From assembly GCF_012927045.1 (NCBI RefSeq), contig NZ_JABBFW010000037.1, positions 1 through 46,843 on the forward strand: DNA of 46,843 bases. The letters are read 5' to 3'. The notes beneath the pieces were generated by a model. The model saw only the letters and a program-made list of their open reading frames with translations. It was not told where the DNA came from and did not search any database. Below, in pieces: positions 1 to 7,476 of the stretch (its first letter is position 1; the number at the start of each line of letters is the position of its first letter). The DNA is from Azohydromonas caseinilytica (lineage in GTDB: Bacteria; Pseudomonadota; Gammaproteobacteria; Burkholderiales; Burkholderiaceae_C). The translations under genes were made by a program, and so were the position numbers.

Positions 1-61
1 GCAGCGAGGCTGGCAGCAGCATGAGCTGGTCGGGCGCGTAGGGGCGGTAGCTGGTGGCCAT
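1..61 (-). mobile_element. IS transposase, 5' end only (IS1182/IS5-like)
   Basis: The first 20 codons of a minus-strand gene enter from the left edge, starting at the ATG complementary to 59-61. The peptide begins MATSYRPYAPDQLMLLPASL. This is the characteristic opening of DDE transposases of the IS1182/IS5 type, where an R-P-Y-x-P-x-Q-x-x-L-L-P pattern precedes a helical N-terminal domain. The rest of the element lies outside the window, so intactness and exact family cannot be judged. The element end should lie between 62 and about 158, where GGGTCG and CGACCC form a small inverted pair, but I could not define a terminal repeat. Confidence 0.7.
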
Positions 62-158
62 CAAGTCAAAGCGCGGGTCGTGCCTTCGATTGTCCGCGAC
101 CCCGTTCTGCCGCCCACGCTCCTAGGCTGACGCCGTTTCCCGCTCAACCATTCCGGCC

Positions 159-521
159 ATGACGCTCCAGCCCCTTGCCCGCCACGCCCTGATCGCCCTT
201 GCCGCCGCCGGACTCGCCCTGCCCTGGTATTTCAACCTTGCCTTCTTCGCCTCGGGCGGCAGCGTGGCGCCGGGGGAGTTCTTCGGCGCCGCCTTCGCCA
301 ACGCTCTCACCACGGCCATCACACTCGACGTGTACCTGGCGGCATTCGCTTTCAGCGTGGGCGTCGCGGCGGACGCGTCGGGCGGCAGGCCGAGATGGCT
401 CGCGGTCCCGCTGTGCTTCGGCATCGGCCTGGCGTTCGCGCTGCCGATGTACCTGTGGTGGCGCTCGCGCCCCTCGGCAGGCGTCAGGCCGGCAACCGGC
501 CTTGCGCGGCGGCCGGGATGA
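159..521 (+). CDS. DUF2834 family small membrane protein
   Basis: A 120-residue protein with three hydrophobic segments, at about residues 10-30, 45-70 and 80-100. The motif ALPWYFN near the N-terminus, followed by FFxxAFANALTTAITLDV and a final helix ending MYLWWR, matches the DUF2834 family of short inner-membrane proteins of unknown function. Length is normal for the family. The last 38 bases overlap the 3' end of the convergent AraC-type regulator gene. No function can be assigned beyond membrane location. Confidence 0.75.
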   Translation: MTLQPLARHALIALAAAGLALPWYFNLAFFASGGSVAPGEFFGAAFANALTTAITLDVYLAAFAFSVGVAADASGGRPRWLAVPLCFGIGLAFALPMYLWWRSRPSAGVRPATGLARRPG

Positions 522-1341
522 GCGCCGGGCCTGCCGAGCGCAGCGCCCGCCCCGAGGCCAGCGGCCACCAGGGCGACTGCGCATGCGCATCGGCCAGCAG
601 CGTGCGCAACGGCACGCCGGCCATCCTGCGCAGGTCCCGGGCGAAGTGCGACTGGTCGTAGTAACCCGCCTCCAGCGCCAGCACCGCGCCCGCGGGCCCG
701 CCGGCCAGCGCCTGGCCGAGCGTCCTGTGCATCCGGACGAGGCCGTGGAACGCCTTGGGCGACAGCCCGAGCGCGGCCTTGAAGCGGCGTTCCAGCTGCC
801 GCGGCCCGAGGTGCAGCGGTCCGGACGCCCCCGCGCCATGCGACGCCACGGCGGCGCAGAGCAGCGACACCCGCTCAGCCTCGGCCGAATGGACGGCGCG
901 GTGCAGCACCCGGCGGAAGCTGCCCAGCAGGGCGTCCAGTGCCAGGGCTTGCGATGTGGCGGGCAGCGCCTGCTCCAGCAGGCGCGCCGCCTCCGCCTCG
1001 CCGGCCACCTCGGCCCAGGGCAGGACCTGGTCGATCAGCACGCCCGTCGAGGCGCCCAGCAGGCAGGCGCTCGCCTCGGCACGCACCAGGAGGCCCAGGG
1101 CATGGACGGCGCCGTGGTGCCGGAACAGCGCGGGGCCGGTGCTCAGCGTGTGGAAGGTCGCGGGCGGGAGCGGGCCTTCCGGACTGCGTGCCGAGCCGAC
1201 CTGACCGCAGAGCCGGAGCGTGAGCATGGCGTGGGGCAAGGCGGGAAAGCGGGAGCAGGCCAGCCCGGCGTGGGTCCGCACCGTCACGACGCCTTCGACC
1301 CATGGCCGCAGGTCGTCGGGCGGCGGGATCACTTGCAGCAT
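484..1341 (-). CDS. AraC family transcriptional regulator
   Basis: A 285-residue regulator. The C-terminal third carries a double helix-turn-helix typical of AraC/XylS proteins: LGPRQLERRFKAALGLSPKAF (recognition helix and linker) followed by LALEAGYYDQSHFARDLRRM, close to the family signature GYxDQSHFxRxFR. The N-terminal 160 residues are a divergent sensor domain like those of DUF6597/AraC proteins. An open frame extends upstream to 1680, but its sequence is low-complexity and Arg/Cys-rich, so I chose the internal ATG at 1341, where MLQVIPPPDDLRPWVEG starts a normal domain. It is divergent to the StyA-like gene across a 455-base gap and could control it, though no operator was recognised. 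Confidence 0.85.
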   Translation of the reverse strand: MLQVIPPPDDLRPWVEGVVTVRTHAGLACSRFPALPHAMLTLRLCGQVGSARSPEGPLPPATFHTLSTGPALFRHHGAVHALGLLVRAEASACLLGASTGVLIDQVLPWAEVAGEAEAARLLEQALPATSQALALDALLGSFRRVLHRAVHSAEAERVSLLCAAVASHGAGASGPLHLGPRQLERRFKAALGLSPKAFHGLVRMHRTLGQALAGGPAGAVLALEAGYYDQSHFARDLRRMAGVPLRTLLADAHAQSPWWPLASGRALRSAGPALIPAAAQGRLPA

Positions 1342-1796
1342 GGCGGCGATTCTGCCGACCCACGGCGCCGCGGCCTTCTTCCCTGCCGCATAAGGATCTA
1401 CCTCTTCCTTCGTTCCCCGTCCCGGTCCGGCTCCCTGGCATCGAAACCATCGACACCGCTTCACGCCGTTGCGCGTGCATCGGCACGCCTCGAAGCGCCT
1501 GTCATGAGCGCCATTGCACCAACATCCCCGCTGCCCGACCCATGAAACGACGATCCCTCCTGCCATGCGCCGCGGCCCCTCGCCGCGGGCATGACGAGGG
1601 AATAGGAGTGAGCCCGGTACACCAGGCCGGGGCCTGAAGCCATTTCCCGCCCTTACACCTGCGCCTATGTTTTCCGTCAAGCAATCCGCGTTGCGCCTCC
1701 GTTAAACACTCGACATTTCCGGTGCTCGCCGAGTTTCGCGGCATGACTGCAAAACCGACCCGGAATGTTTGAAGAAACCAAGGAGGAACAACTCAC
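1342..1796. other. Intergenic region between araC-type and styA-like genes
   Basis: About 455 bases separate the two divergent genes. No convincing gene is present, since the open frames here are Arg/Cys-rich shadows. The 3' part is less GC-rich than its surroundings and ends in a strong Shine-Dalgarno, AAGGAGG at about 1779-1785, for the StyA-like gene. Promoters for both genes must lie here, but I could not pick a confident -35/-10 pair. Confidence 0.5.
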
Positions 1797-3056
1797 ATGC
1801 GCCAGATTTCCCTGATCGGCGGCGGCCAGGCCGGCCTGCTGCTGGGTTTTGCCCTGCTCGAAAAGGGCTATGACGTCAGCCTTTATACCGACCGCAGCGC
1901 GGAACAGGTTTCAAACAGCCGCCTGCCCAGCACCCCGTTCCTGTTCGACGGCAGCCTGCAATTCGAGCGCGAGCTGGGCCTGAATTTCTGGGAGGCGGCG
2001 GCGCCCTGGGGTGAAGGCATGCACGTGGATTTTCGCAATCCGGACGGCAGCATCGCCTTCACCGTACAGGGGCACCTGGGCGAATTGCGTGGCCAGACCA
2101 TCGACCAGCGCCTGAAATTCTCGCGCTGGCTGGAAGAATTTCCGCGCCGCGGCGGCAAGCTGCAGGTCCGGCCCGTGACGGTGGCCAACCTCGAAGAGAT
2201 TGCGGCGGACAGCGACCTCACGCTGGTGGCCGCCGGCAAGGGCGTGATCAGCGGCTTCTTCGAGCGCGACGACGAGCGCAGCGAGCACCGGATGCCGCCG
2301 CGCCATGTGTCGGCCATTGCGCTCACCGGCCCGAAGCTGCTGGGCGCGCGCCCCTGGCGGCGCATCCCGTTTCGGCCGCTGCGCTTCAATTTCGTGGCCG
2401 GCGTGGGCGAGTTCTTCTCGTTGCCCTTCCATACCCAGGCCACGGGCGAAGCGCGCAGCTTCCTGTTCGAGGCCATCCCGGGCGGCCCGATGGACCGCTT
2501 CCTGGAGGCGGAAAGCGGCGCGGACATGCTGCGCATCGCGCGCGAGGTGATCGCGGCATTCGCGCCCGACGATCTGCACCACCTGGACGGCGCGCAACTG
2601 ACCGACGCCAACGCCTGGCTCAAGGGCAGTTTCGTGCCTACGGTGCGCAAGCCTGTGGGCCATTTGCCCTCGGGCCGGCTGCTGATGGCGCTGGGCGACA
2701 CGGCGGTGCTCAACGACCCCATTGCCGGCCAGGGCGCCAACAACGCCACCCGCATGGCGCGCCATCTGGCCCGGGAAATCGTGGCCCGTGGCGGCGCGCC
2801 CTTTGACGCCGCCTGGATGCAAAGCACCTTCGAGGAGTTCTGGAATTCCTCCGCCCAATACGCCACGGCCTTCAGCAACGCGCTGCTGAAACCGCCCGGC
2901 GCCCCAGTGGCGGAAGTGCTGGCCGCCGCCACGGTGCACCCGCCGGTGGCCGACGCCTTCGTGCGCGGCTTCGACAATCCCCGCAATTTCTGGCCGTGGA
3001 TCGCGGACCTGGAGGAGGCGCGAAGATTCATTGAGCAGAAAAGGCGGTCCGCATGA
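1797..3056 (+). CDS. StyA-like styrene/indole monooxygenase, FAD subunit
   Basis: A 419-residue flavoprotein of the group E monooxygenases. The N-terminus has the dinucleotide motif GGGQAGLLLG (residues 8-17) and then a StyA-like YTDR after the second beta strand. The C-terminal half has the flavin-contacting block LGDTAVLNDPIAGQGANNA and a final FDNPRNFWPWI. These match StyA (about 415 residues), which epoxidises styrene or indole using reduced FAD from the reductase StyB. No styB or styrene-degradation gene follows: the next features are a terminator hairpin and an opposite-strand gene. The reductant must come from elsewhere and the substrate is unknown. The start is supported by AAGGAGG 11 bases upstream. 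Confidence 0.85.
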   Translation: MRQISLIGGGQAGLLLGFALLEKGYDVSLYTDRSAEQVSNSRLPSTPFLFDGSLQFERELGLNFWEAAAPWGEGMHVDFRNPDGSIAFTVQGHLGELRGQTIDQRLKFSRWLEEFPRRGGKLQVRPVTVANLEEIAADSDLTLVAAGKGVISGFFERDDERSEHRMPPRHVSAIALTGPKLLGARPWRRIPFRPLRFNFVAGVGEFFSLPFHTQATGEARSFLFEAIPGGPMDRFLEAESGADMLRIAREVIAAFAPDDLHHLDGAQLTDANAWLKGSFVPTVRKPVGHLPSGRLLMALGDTAVLNDPIAGQGANNATRMARHLAREIVARGGAPFDAAWMQSTFEEFWNSSAQYATAFSNALLKPPGAPVAEVLAAATVHPPVADAFVRGFDNPRNFWPWIADLEEARRFIEQKRRSA

Positions 3057-3084
3057 TCGATCTTGATTTGAACTAAGGCCCGAG

Positions 3085-3107
3085 AAAAAGGGGCGGCCAG
3101 CCGCCCC
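3085..3107 (-). terminator. Intrinsic terminator, minus strand (possibly bidirectional)
   Basis: GGGGCGGC (3090-3097), a 2-base loop CA, then GCCGCCCC (3100-3107) make a perfect 8-bp stem. On the minus strand it is followed by CTTTTTCTC, which is a classic Rho-independent terminator for the genes ending at 3111 and 3465. On the plus strand it lies 30 bases after the StyA-like gene and may also stop that transcript, although no T-run follows in that direction. Confidence 0.8.
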
Positions 3108-3110
3108 TGC

Positions 3111-3362
3111 TCACGTGGACCAGAACCTGCCCAATCCCATCAAAACCAGTCCGCAGACCATGAAGCAACGCGTCGTCCTGGCAATCAGGACATTGGTGTG
3201 CGCGACCTTCATTTCCAGCGTCACCTTGTCCCGCGCCTTGGTCAGCTTGACATACCGGCGATGGAGTTCCTTTTGATTTTTCGTGACGAAGAAATTTGAC
3301 GTGAGCCCCGCGCCAGCCGCGGCCACTCCAAAAACATACATTCCCACGATCAAAATCATCAT
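3111..3362 (-). CDS. Hypothetical small membrane protein
   Basis: An 83-residue protein with a hydrophobic N-terminal segment (about residues 2-24), a charged Lys/Arg-rich middle (KNQKELHRRYVKLTKARDK) and a second hydrophobic stretch near the C-terminus (about residues 58-80). This suggests a two-helix inner-membrane protein. I recognise no family. It lies 102 bases downstream of the M50-HlyD gene on the same strand and directly before the terminator, so it may be the last gene of that transcript. A weak GGAG lies upstream of the ATG. Its codon use is less GC-biased than its neighbours. Confidence 0.5.
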   Translation of the reverse strand: MMILIVGMYVFGVAAAGAGLTSNFFVTKNQKELHRRYVKLTKARDKVTLEMKVAHTNVLIARTTRCFMVCGLVLMGLGRFWST

Positions 3363-3464
3363 GTACTCCGCGTGACGGCAGGTGCTCTACCCGTCAATTT
3401 CTTGTTGCTTTCCTTGGTACGCGCCTTGATGGAATCAGGCCGATGCCGGCCGGCATGAATGTCT

Positions 3465-5579
3465 TCAAAATCCCGCCTCCCGCCAGAACACCGCCACCGC
3501 CGAGCGCAGGTAGCGCCAGCCCGGCGCCTGCCAGTCGCCGGCAATGACGACCTTGCCGCGCCAGGCCTGGCCGGCCAGGGCGCCGACGTCGCCGGTGGGT
3601 TTCAGCGTCACGCGGTAGACGCCGTGCTCCGGGTAGAGCTGACCCTGCTTCTCGCGCACCAGCACCGTGCCGCCATGCGGGGCGCTCAGCTCGGCTTCGG
3701 GCAGCGTGCGCGCGGCGTCCTTTTCCACCTCCACCACCTCCAGCGGCAGGAACGGGCCTTCCAGCCCGTCGGCATAGAAACGCGCGCCATGGCCCGGGGC
3801 GATGCGCGCTACCTCTTCACCGTCCAAGTAGGCCACCACCATCTGGCCCTGGCCTGACACCAGCCGCGCCAGCGGCTCGCGCGCGCGCAGCCAGTCGCCG
3901 GGCCGCAGCTCCGGGTCCAGGTCGCGCAGCACGCCGTCGAAGGGTGCCAGCGGCGTGAAGCGCGCGGCCTCGGCCTCGATCGCCGCCCACTCGGCCTCGG
4001 CCGTGGCCAGCTGCTCCTGCAGCAGCTGCCACTGCGCGCGCTGCTCGGCGTCGAAGACGCCGGCCGAGGCCTGCCAGCGCAGCCGCTCCAGCCGCGCCTG
4101 CACGCCGCGCCGGTGCCCGTCCAGGTCCGGCGACGCCAGCTCCAGCAGCGCCGTGCCGGCTGCCACGCGCTGGCCTTGCGCCACCGGCAGCGCCCGCAGC
4201 TGCGCGTGCTCCGGCGCGTACACCACGAACTGCTCCACCGGCCGCAGCAGCGCGCTCGCGCCAATGCGCGTGGGCAGCGGCACGGCCATGAGCAGCAGCA
4301 AGCCGGCCGCGGCGCCCAGGCTGCCCCAGGCGCGGCGGCGGGTCTTCAGACGCGGCCAGCGCTCGCGCCAGGCCTTGAATTCATTGAGGAAGGGCATGAG
4401 CACGAACCAGCCGATTTCGACGATGAACAGCAGGATGCCCACCGCCTTGATGAAGAAGGTGTAGACCAGCGCCGCGATGCCCAGGAACACCACCAGGCGG
4501 TAGATCCAGGTGGCCCAGGCGAACAGGACCAGCCCGGCGTGGCGACGGCGCTTGAAATGCTCCGGCACGGGCTCGCCCAGGCCGAAGAGGCGTTCGCGCA
4601 GGTCCCAGCGCGCCAGCGCGAAGGCGCGCGCGTGCAGGTTGGGCATCTCCAGCCAGTCCGCCAGCAGGAAGTAGCCGTCGAAGCGCATGAAGGGGCTGGC
4701 GTTGATGGCCAGCGTGCTGACCCAGGTCGTGGTCGCCAGCAGGAAGGCCAGGCCCTTGGCCGTGCCCTCCGGCAGCAGCCCCCAGGCCAGCGTGGCCCAC
4801 GCCGCGATGGCCAGCTCGGTGAGCACACCCGCAGCGGCCACCTGCAGCCGCTCGCGCCGGCGCGTGAGCTTCCACACCTCGTTGGTGTCGGTGTAGGCCA
4901 CCGGCCACATCACCAGGAAGGCCACGCCCATGGTCGGCACCCGGCAGCCCAGGCGCTTGGCCGTGAAGGCGTGGCCCAGCTCGTGCAGCACCTTCACCAG
5001 CGTCAGCGCCAGGCCGTAGCTGGCCAGGCCCGACCAGGTGAGCGTGTCCACCAGCGTGGCGGCGAAGCGCTCGCCTTCGCGCGCGGCCTGCGCCACGCCC
5101 AGCACCAGCGCCGCCAGCGTCAGCCACAGGAAACGCGCCGAGAAGAAGAAGCCCATGCGCGGCGCCCAGCGCGTGAGCCAGCGGTCAGGGTGTGCCAGCG
5201 GGATGCGGAAGAACAGGTAGCCGTGCAGCAGCCGCTGCCCCAGCGAGCCCCGGCGCGCCTTGAGCCGCGCCGCCAACTCGGCCGACTGGCCGGGCGGCAC
5301 GTGCAGCAGCTGGTTCTCGTGCAGGAAGCGCAGCACGCCTTCCAGGTCCTGCACCTCCAGCGCCAGCGGCGTGTCGCGCCGCACGGCGGCCAGGATCGCG
5401 CCCGCATCGCCCAGGTGCCAGCGGCTGAGCACCTGGAAGGTGGCCCAGTCGAGCTGGAAGAACAGGTTGCGCACCGGGTCGTGCAGCGTGTGGCTGGGCT
5501 GGCCGTCGGCCAGCACCGGCCCGGGCAGCAGGTTCAGCTCCTCGCGCAGCGCCGGCAGCCCCGGCGGCGGCGCCGCCAT
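3465..5579 (-). CDS. M50 (site-2 type) metalloprotease fused to HlyD-like adaptor
   Basis: A 704-residue protein. Residues about 15-95 resemble a PqqD-like peptide-binding module. Residues 145-400 are polytopic and contain the zinc motif HELGH (199-203) inside a membrane segment, with a likely third ligand Asp301 in FMRFDGYF, as in M50 intramembrane proteases. After more helices (about 350-400 and 420-435), residues 440-704 form a HlyD-type barrel-sandwich with coiled-coil hairpin: VVYAPEHAQLRALPVAQGQRV, an Ala/Glu-rich coil, then APFDGVLRDLDPELRPGDW. The open frame extends to 6515, but that part is a shadow of the upstream gene. The ATG at 5579 lies 11 bases after the upstream stop. Related fusions are called putative peptide zinc metalloproteases. 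A role in processing or exporting the giant adhesin is inferred from context. Confidence 0.85.
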   Translation of the reverse strand: MAAPPPGLPALREELNLLPGPVLADGQPSHTLHDPVRNLFFQLDWATFQVLSRWHLGDAGAILAAVRRDTPLALEVQDLEGVLRFLHENQLLHVPPGQSAELAARLKARRGSLGQRLLHGYLFFRIPLAHPDRWLTRWAPRMGFFFSARFLWLTLAALVLGVAQAAREGERFAATLVDTLTWSGLASYGLALTLVKVLHELGHAFTAKRLGCRVPTMGVAFLVMWPVAYTDTNEVWKLTRRRERLQVAAAGVLTELAIAAWATLAWGLLPEGTAKGLAFLLATTTWVSTLAINASPFMRFDGYFLLADWLEMPNLHARAFALARWDLRERLFGLGEPVPEHFKRRRHAGLVLFAWATWIYRLVVFLGIAALVYTFFIKAVGILLFIVEIGWFVLMPFLNEFKAWRERWPRLKTRRRAWGSLGAAAGLLLLMAVPLPTRIGASALLRPVEQFVVYAPEHAQLRALPVAQGQRVAAGTALLELASPDLDGHRRGVQARLERLRWQASAGVFDAEQRAQWQLLQEQLATAEAEWAAIEAEAARFTPLAPFDGVLRDLDPELRPGDWLRAREPLARLVSGQGQMVVAYLDGEEVARIAPGHGARFYADGLEGPFLPLEVVEVEKDAARTLPEAELSAPHGGTVLVREKQGQLYPEHGVYRVTLKPTGDVGALAGQAWRGKVVIAGDWQAPGWRYLRSAVAVFWREAGF

Positions 5580-5590
5580 CGCGGCCGGCC

Positions 5591-6979
5591 TCACAGCCCC
5601 AGCGCCTGGCGCACGGTGGCCAGCGGCCGGCGCAGCATCCAGTACGCCAGCGGCGCCCACTGCCCGCTGAGCTTGGCCGTGCCCTTGAGGCCCACGCGCT
5701 GGTCGCTGGGGCCGTCGAGCGTGGCGCGCAGCCGGTAGGCGTAGCTGCCGTCGGGCCGCGGCACGGCCTCGTGCGCGACGTAGCGCACCTGGGCTGACAG
5801 CGAGGACAGCGGGTTGGCCGCCAGGTACAGGCTCACCGGCGCGCCTTCGGGCAGCGGGATGGCGTCGCCCAGCGGCACCCAGGCCTCCACCTCCATGTCG
5901 CCGGGCGCGGCGATGCGCATGATGCGTTCGCCCGTCTGCACCGGCTTGCCGATCCACTCGGTGGGGTCGTCGAACAGCGCGATGCCGTCCTGCGGCGCCA
6001 GCACGCGCGCGCGCTCCAGCTGGCTGCCCAGGTACTCGGCCTCGGCGCGCTTCTCCTCGATCTTTCCCTGCAGCAGCGCCAGCTGCGTCTTGGACTTGGC
6101 GTCCGACACGGCCTGCTGCGCGAGCTGGCGGTACTCGGCCTCGGCCGTGGCCAGCGCCTGCGCCGCCACGTCGTAGCGCGCCTGCAGCGCCGCCTCGTCG
6201 AAGCCGAACAGCGGCTGCCCGGCCTTGACCGGCTCGTTGGGCCGCACGTGGAAGGGGCCGACCACGCCGTCGATGGGCGCGCGCACCACCACCGGGTGTG
6301 CCGGCACCAGCTCGGCCGGCGCCAGCACGGTCAGCCGCACCGGGACGAACAGCAGCGCCAGCAGCGCCGCGGCGAGCACCGTGCGGCGCTGGCACCACCA
6401 GGGCTTCCCCGGCTGCCGGGCCAGCCCGGCCGCGGCGCGGCGTCGCCAGGCCGCCCAGGACCAGGGCGACGGCCGGTGCCGCGCCAGCCAGGCATGGCGC
6501 CAGGTATCGACCCATTCCTCCAGCAGCGCGATGCCCTCACGCGTCCATGGCAGCTCGCCGGCCAGCAGCAGCCCGCCGCCGCCCTCGCCCTCCCGCCCGG
6601 GCTGCGTCGCGCCGGCGAAGGGCAGCCACAGGCCGTACTCGGGCAGCCACTCCGCCCACTCCGCGGCCAGCGCGGCATCCGCTCCGGGCAGGTGAGCGGC
6701 GCCGACGGGCGTGGCCGCGTCGCGCGGCAGGCCGCGGCACACCCGCTCCAGCCACTGCACGTAGGGCGCGTTGGCCTCGGGCTGCACCACGCCGGAGAGG
6801 CTGTGCACGCCCGAGTCGGCCAGCCACAGCGCCGCCTGCCGATAGGGCTGCAGCGCGTGGCTGTCGTTGACCAGCAGGAAGGCCAGCTCTTCCGGGCCCT
6901 GCGCGGCGCGGGCGCGCCGCGCCAGGTCCAGCAGCAGCCACAGCGGGTCCGCCGCCACGCCCGGGTCGGCCTGGTTCAT
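5591..6979 (-). CDS. HlyD family adaptor with probable GAF-like N-terminal domain
   Basis: A 462-residue protein. The first ~190 residues are cytoplasmic and resemble a GAF-like domain (EELAFLLVNDSHALQPYRQAALW). One membrane helix follows (VLAAALLALLFVPVRLTVLAP). The rest is a HlyD/membrane-fusion barrel-sandwich: ELVPAHPVVVRAPIDGVVGPF, a coiled-coil hairpin, then ARVLAPQDGIALFDDPTEWIGKPV and a beta-barrel. Periplasmic adaptors of this kind bridge an inner-membrane pump and a TolC channel. The open frame continues to 7138, but the ATG at 6979 has AAGGATG upstream and starts the recognisable domain. It is followed after 11 bases by the M50-HlyD gene, so the two are probably cotranscribed. A GAF-like domain on an adaptor is unusual and may be regulatory. 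Confidence 0.85.
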   Translation of the reverse strand: MNQADPGVAADPLWLLLDLARRARAAQGPEELAFLLVNDSHALQPYRQAALWLADSGVHSLSGVVQPEANAPYVQWLERVCRGLPRDAATPVGAAHLPGADAALAAEWAEWLPEYGLWLPFAGATQPGREGEGGGGLLLAGELPWTREGIALLEEWVDTWRHAWLARHRPSPWSWAAWRRRAAAGLARQPGKPWWCQRRTVLAAALLALLFVPVRLTVLAPAELVPAHPVVVRAPIDGVVGPFHVRPNEPVKAGQPLFGFDEAALQARYDVAAQALATAEAEYRQLAQQAVSDAKSKTQLALLQGKIEEKRAEAEYLGSQLERARVLAPQDGIALFDDPTEWIGKPVQTGERIMRIAAPGDMEVEAWVPLGDAIPLPEGAPVSLYLAANPLSSLSAQVRYVAHEAVPRPDGSYAYRLRATLDGPSDQRVGLKGTAKLSGQWAPLAYWMLRRPLATVRQALGL

Positions 6980-7171
6980 GTCTTCATCCTTTTCATGGTG
7001 GCGGTCCCGGAGCCGGGCTGCGGGCTGGGGGGCACGACGCCGACCGGGATCGGCATCCACGCTCATCGTCGGCCGGGAGACGGTCCCGAAAGATCGGCAG
7101 CCGGCGGCCCGACTTGAGGCCGGCGCGGTTTCCGCCACTGTTGCTGCAACACACCGAGAAGCAGGCCGAAG

Positions 7172-7196
7172 AAAAAACGTAGGCTGCGCCCCCTAC
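7172..7196 (-). terminator. Probable intrinsic terminator downstream of the adhesin gene
   Basis: Read on the minus strand, GTAGG (7196-7192) and CCTAC (7183-7179) form a short GC-containing stem that is followed directly by GTTTTTTC. It lies about 280 bases after the adhesin stop codon and about 190 bases before the HlyD start at 6979. It would separate the adhesin transcript from the hlyD/M50 transcript. Confidence 0.55.
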
Positions 7197-7340
7197 TTCG
7201 TCACTCCCGCGAAGCCGCCCACCTTTGGTGAGCGCCCAGGCAGTCCCACGTCGGAACGCGAGAGACAGCGCAGGCCTCACGACATCCAATCCCTCGGCGC
7301 GCCGCTCAAGCAGCTCACGGCAGCTTGGGGACCGCCTGGG

Positions 7341-7358
7341 TCCCCGCCTGCGCGGGGA
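7341..7358. repeat. REP-like palindrome
   Basis: TCCCCGC, a 4-base loop, then GCGGGGA, preceded by GGG and followed by TGACGGAG. This is the widespread extragenic palindrome of the type GTCCCCGC...GCGGGGATGACG found in many proteobacterial genomes. Partial relatives lie on either side in the same spacer. Confidence 0.6.
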
Positions 7359-7476
7359 TGACGGAGCAGTAAGTGGACTGCGTCAGCTCCAGGCCAACAC
7401 GTGACGGACTTCGCCGGACAGCACCCCACCCGTGCCGGCATGACGGGGCGCCTTCAGCGCCGGCCTGAAACCAGCC

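Larger units (their letters stand above)
6980..7476. other. 497-base gene-free spacer between adhesin and HlyD genes
   Basis: No supported gene. The spacer holds a minus-strand terminator (7172-7196), a REP-like palindrome (7341-7358) and partial copies of the same type of sequence (TCACTCCCGCGAAGC near 7201, GCCGGCATGACGGGG near 7434). The region near 6980-7140 probably contains a promoter for the two-gene hlyD/M50 unit, but I could not assign it. Confidence 0.6.

Noticed and set aside
5580-6515. N-terminal extension of the M50-HlyD frame to 1016 residues
   Set aside because: This part runs antiparallel in codon phase to the upstream HlyD gene on the same strand, reads as low-complexity sequence, and a good start exists at 5579.
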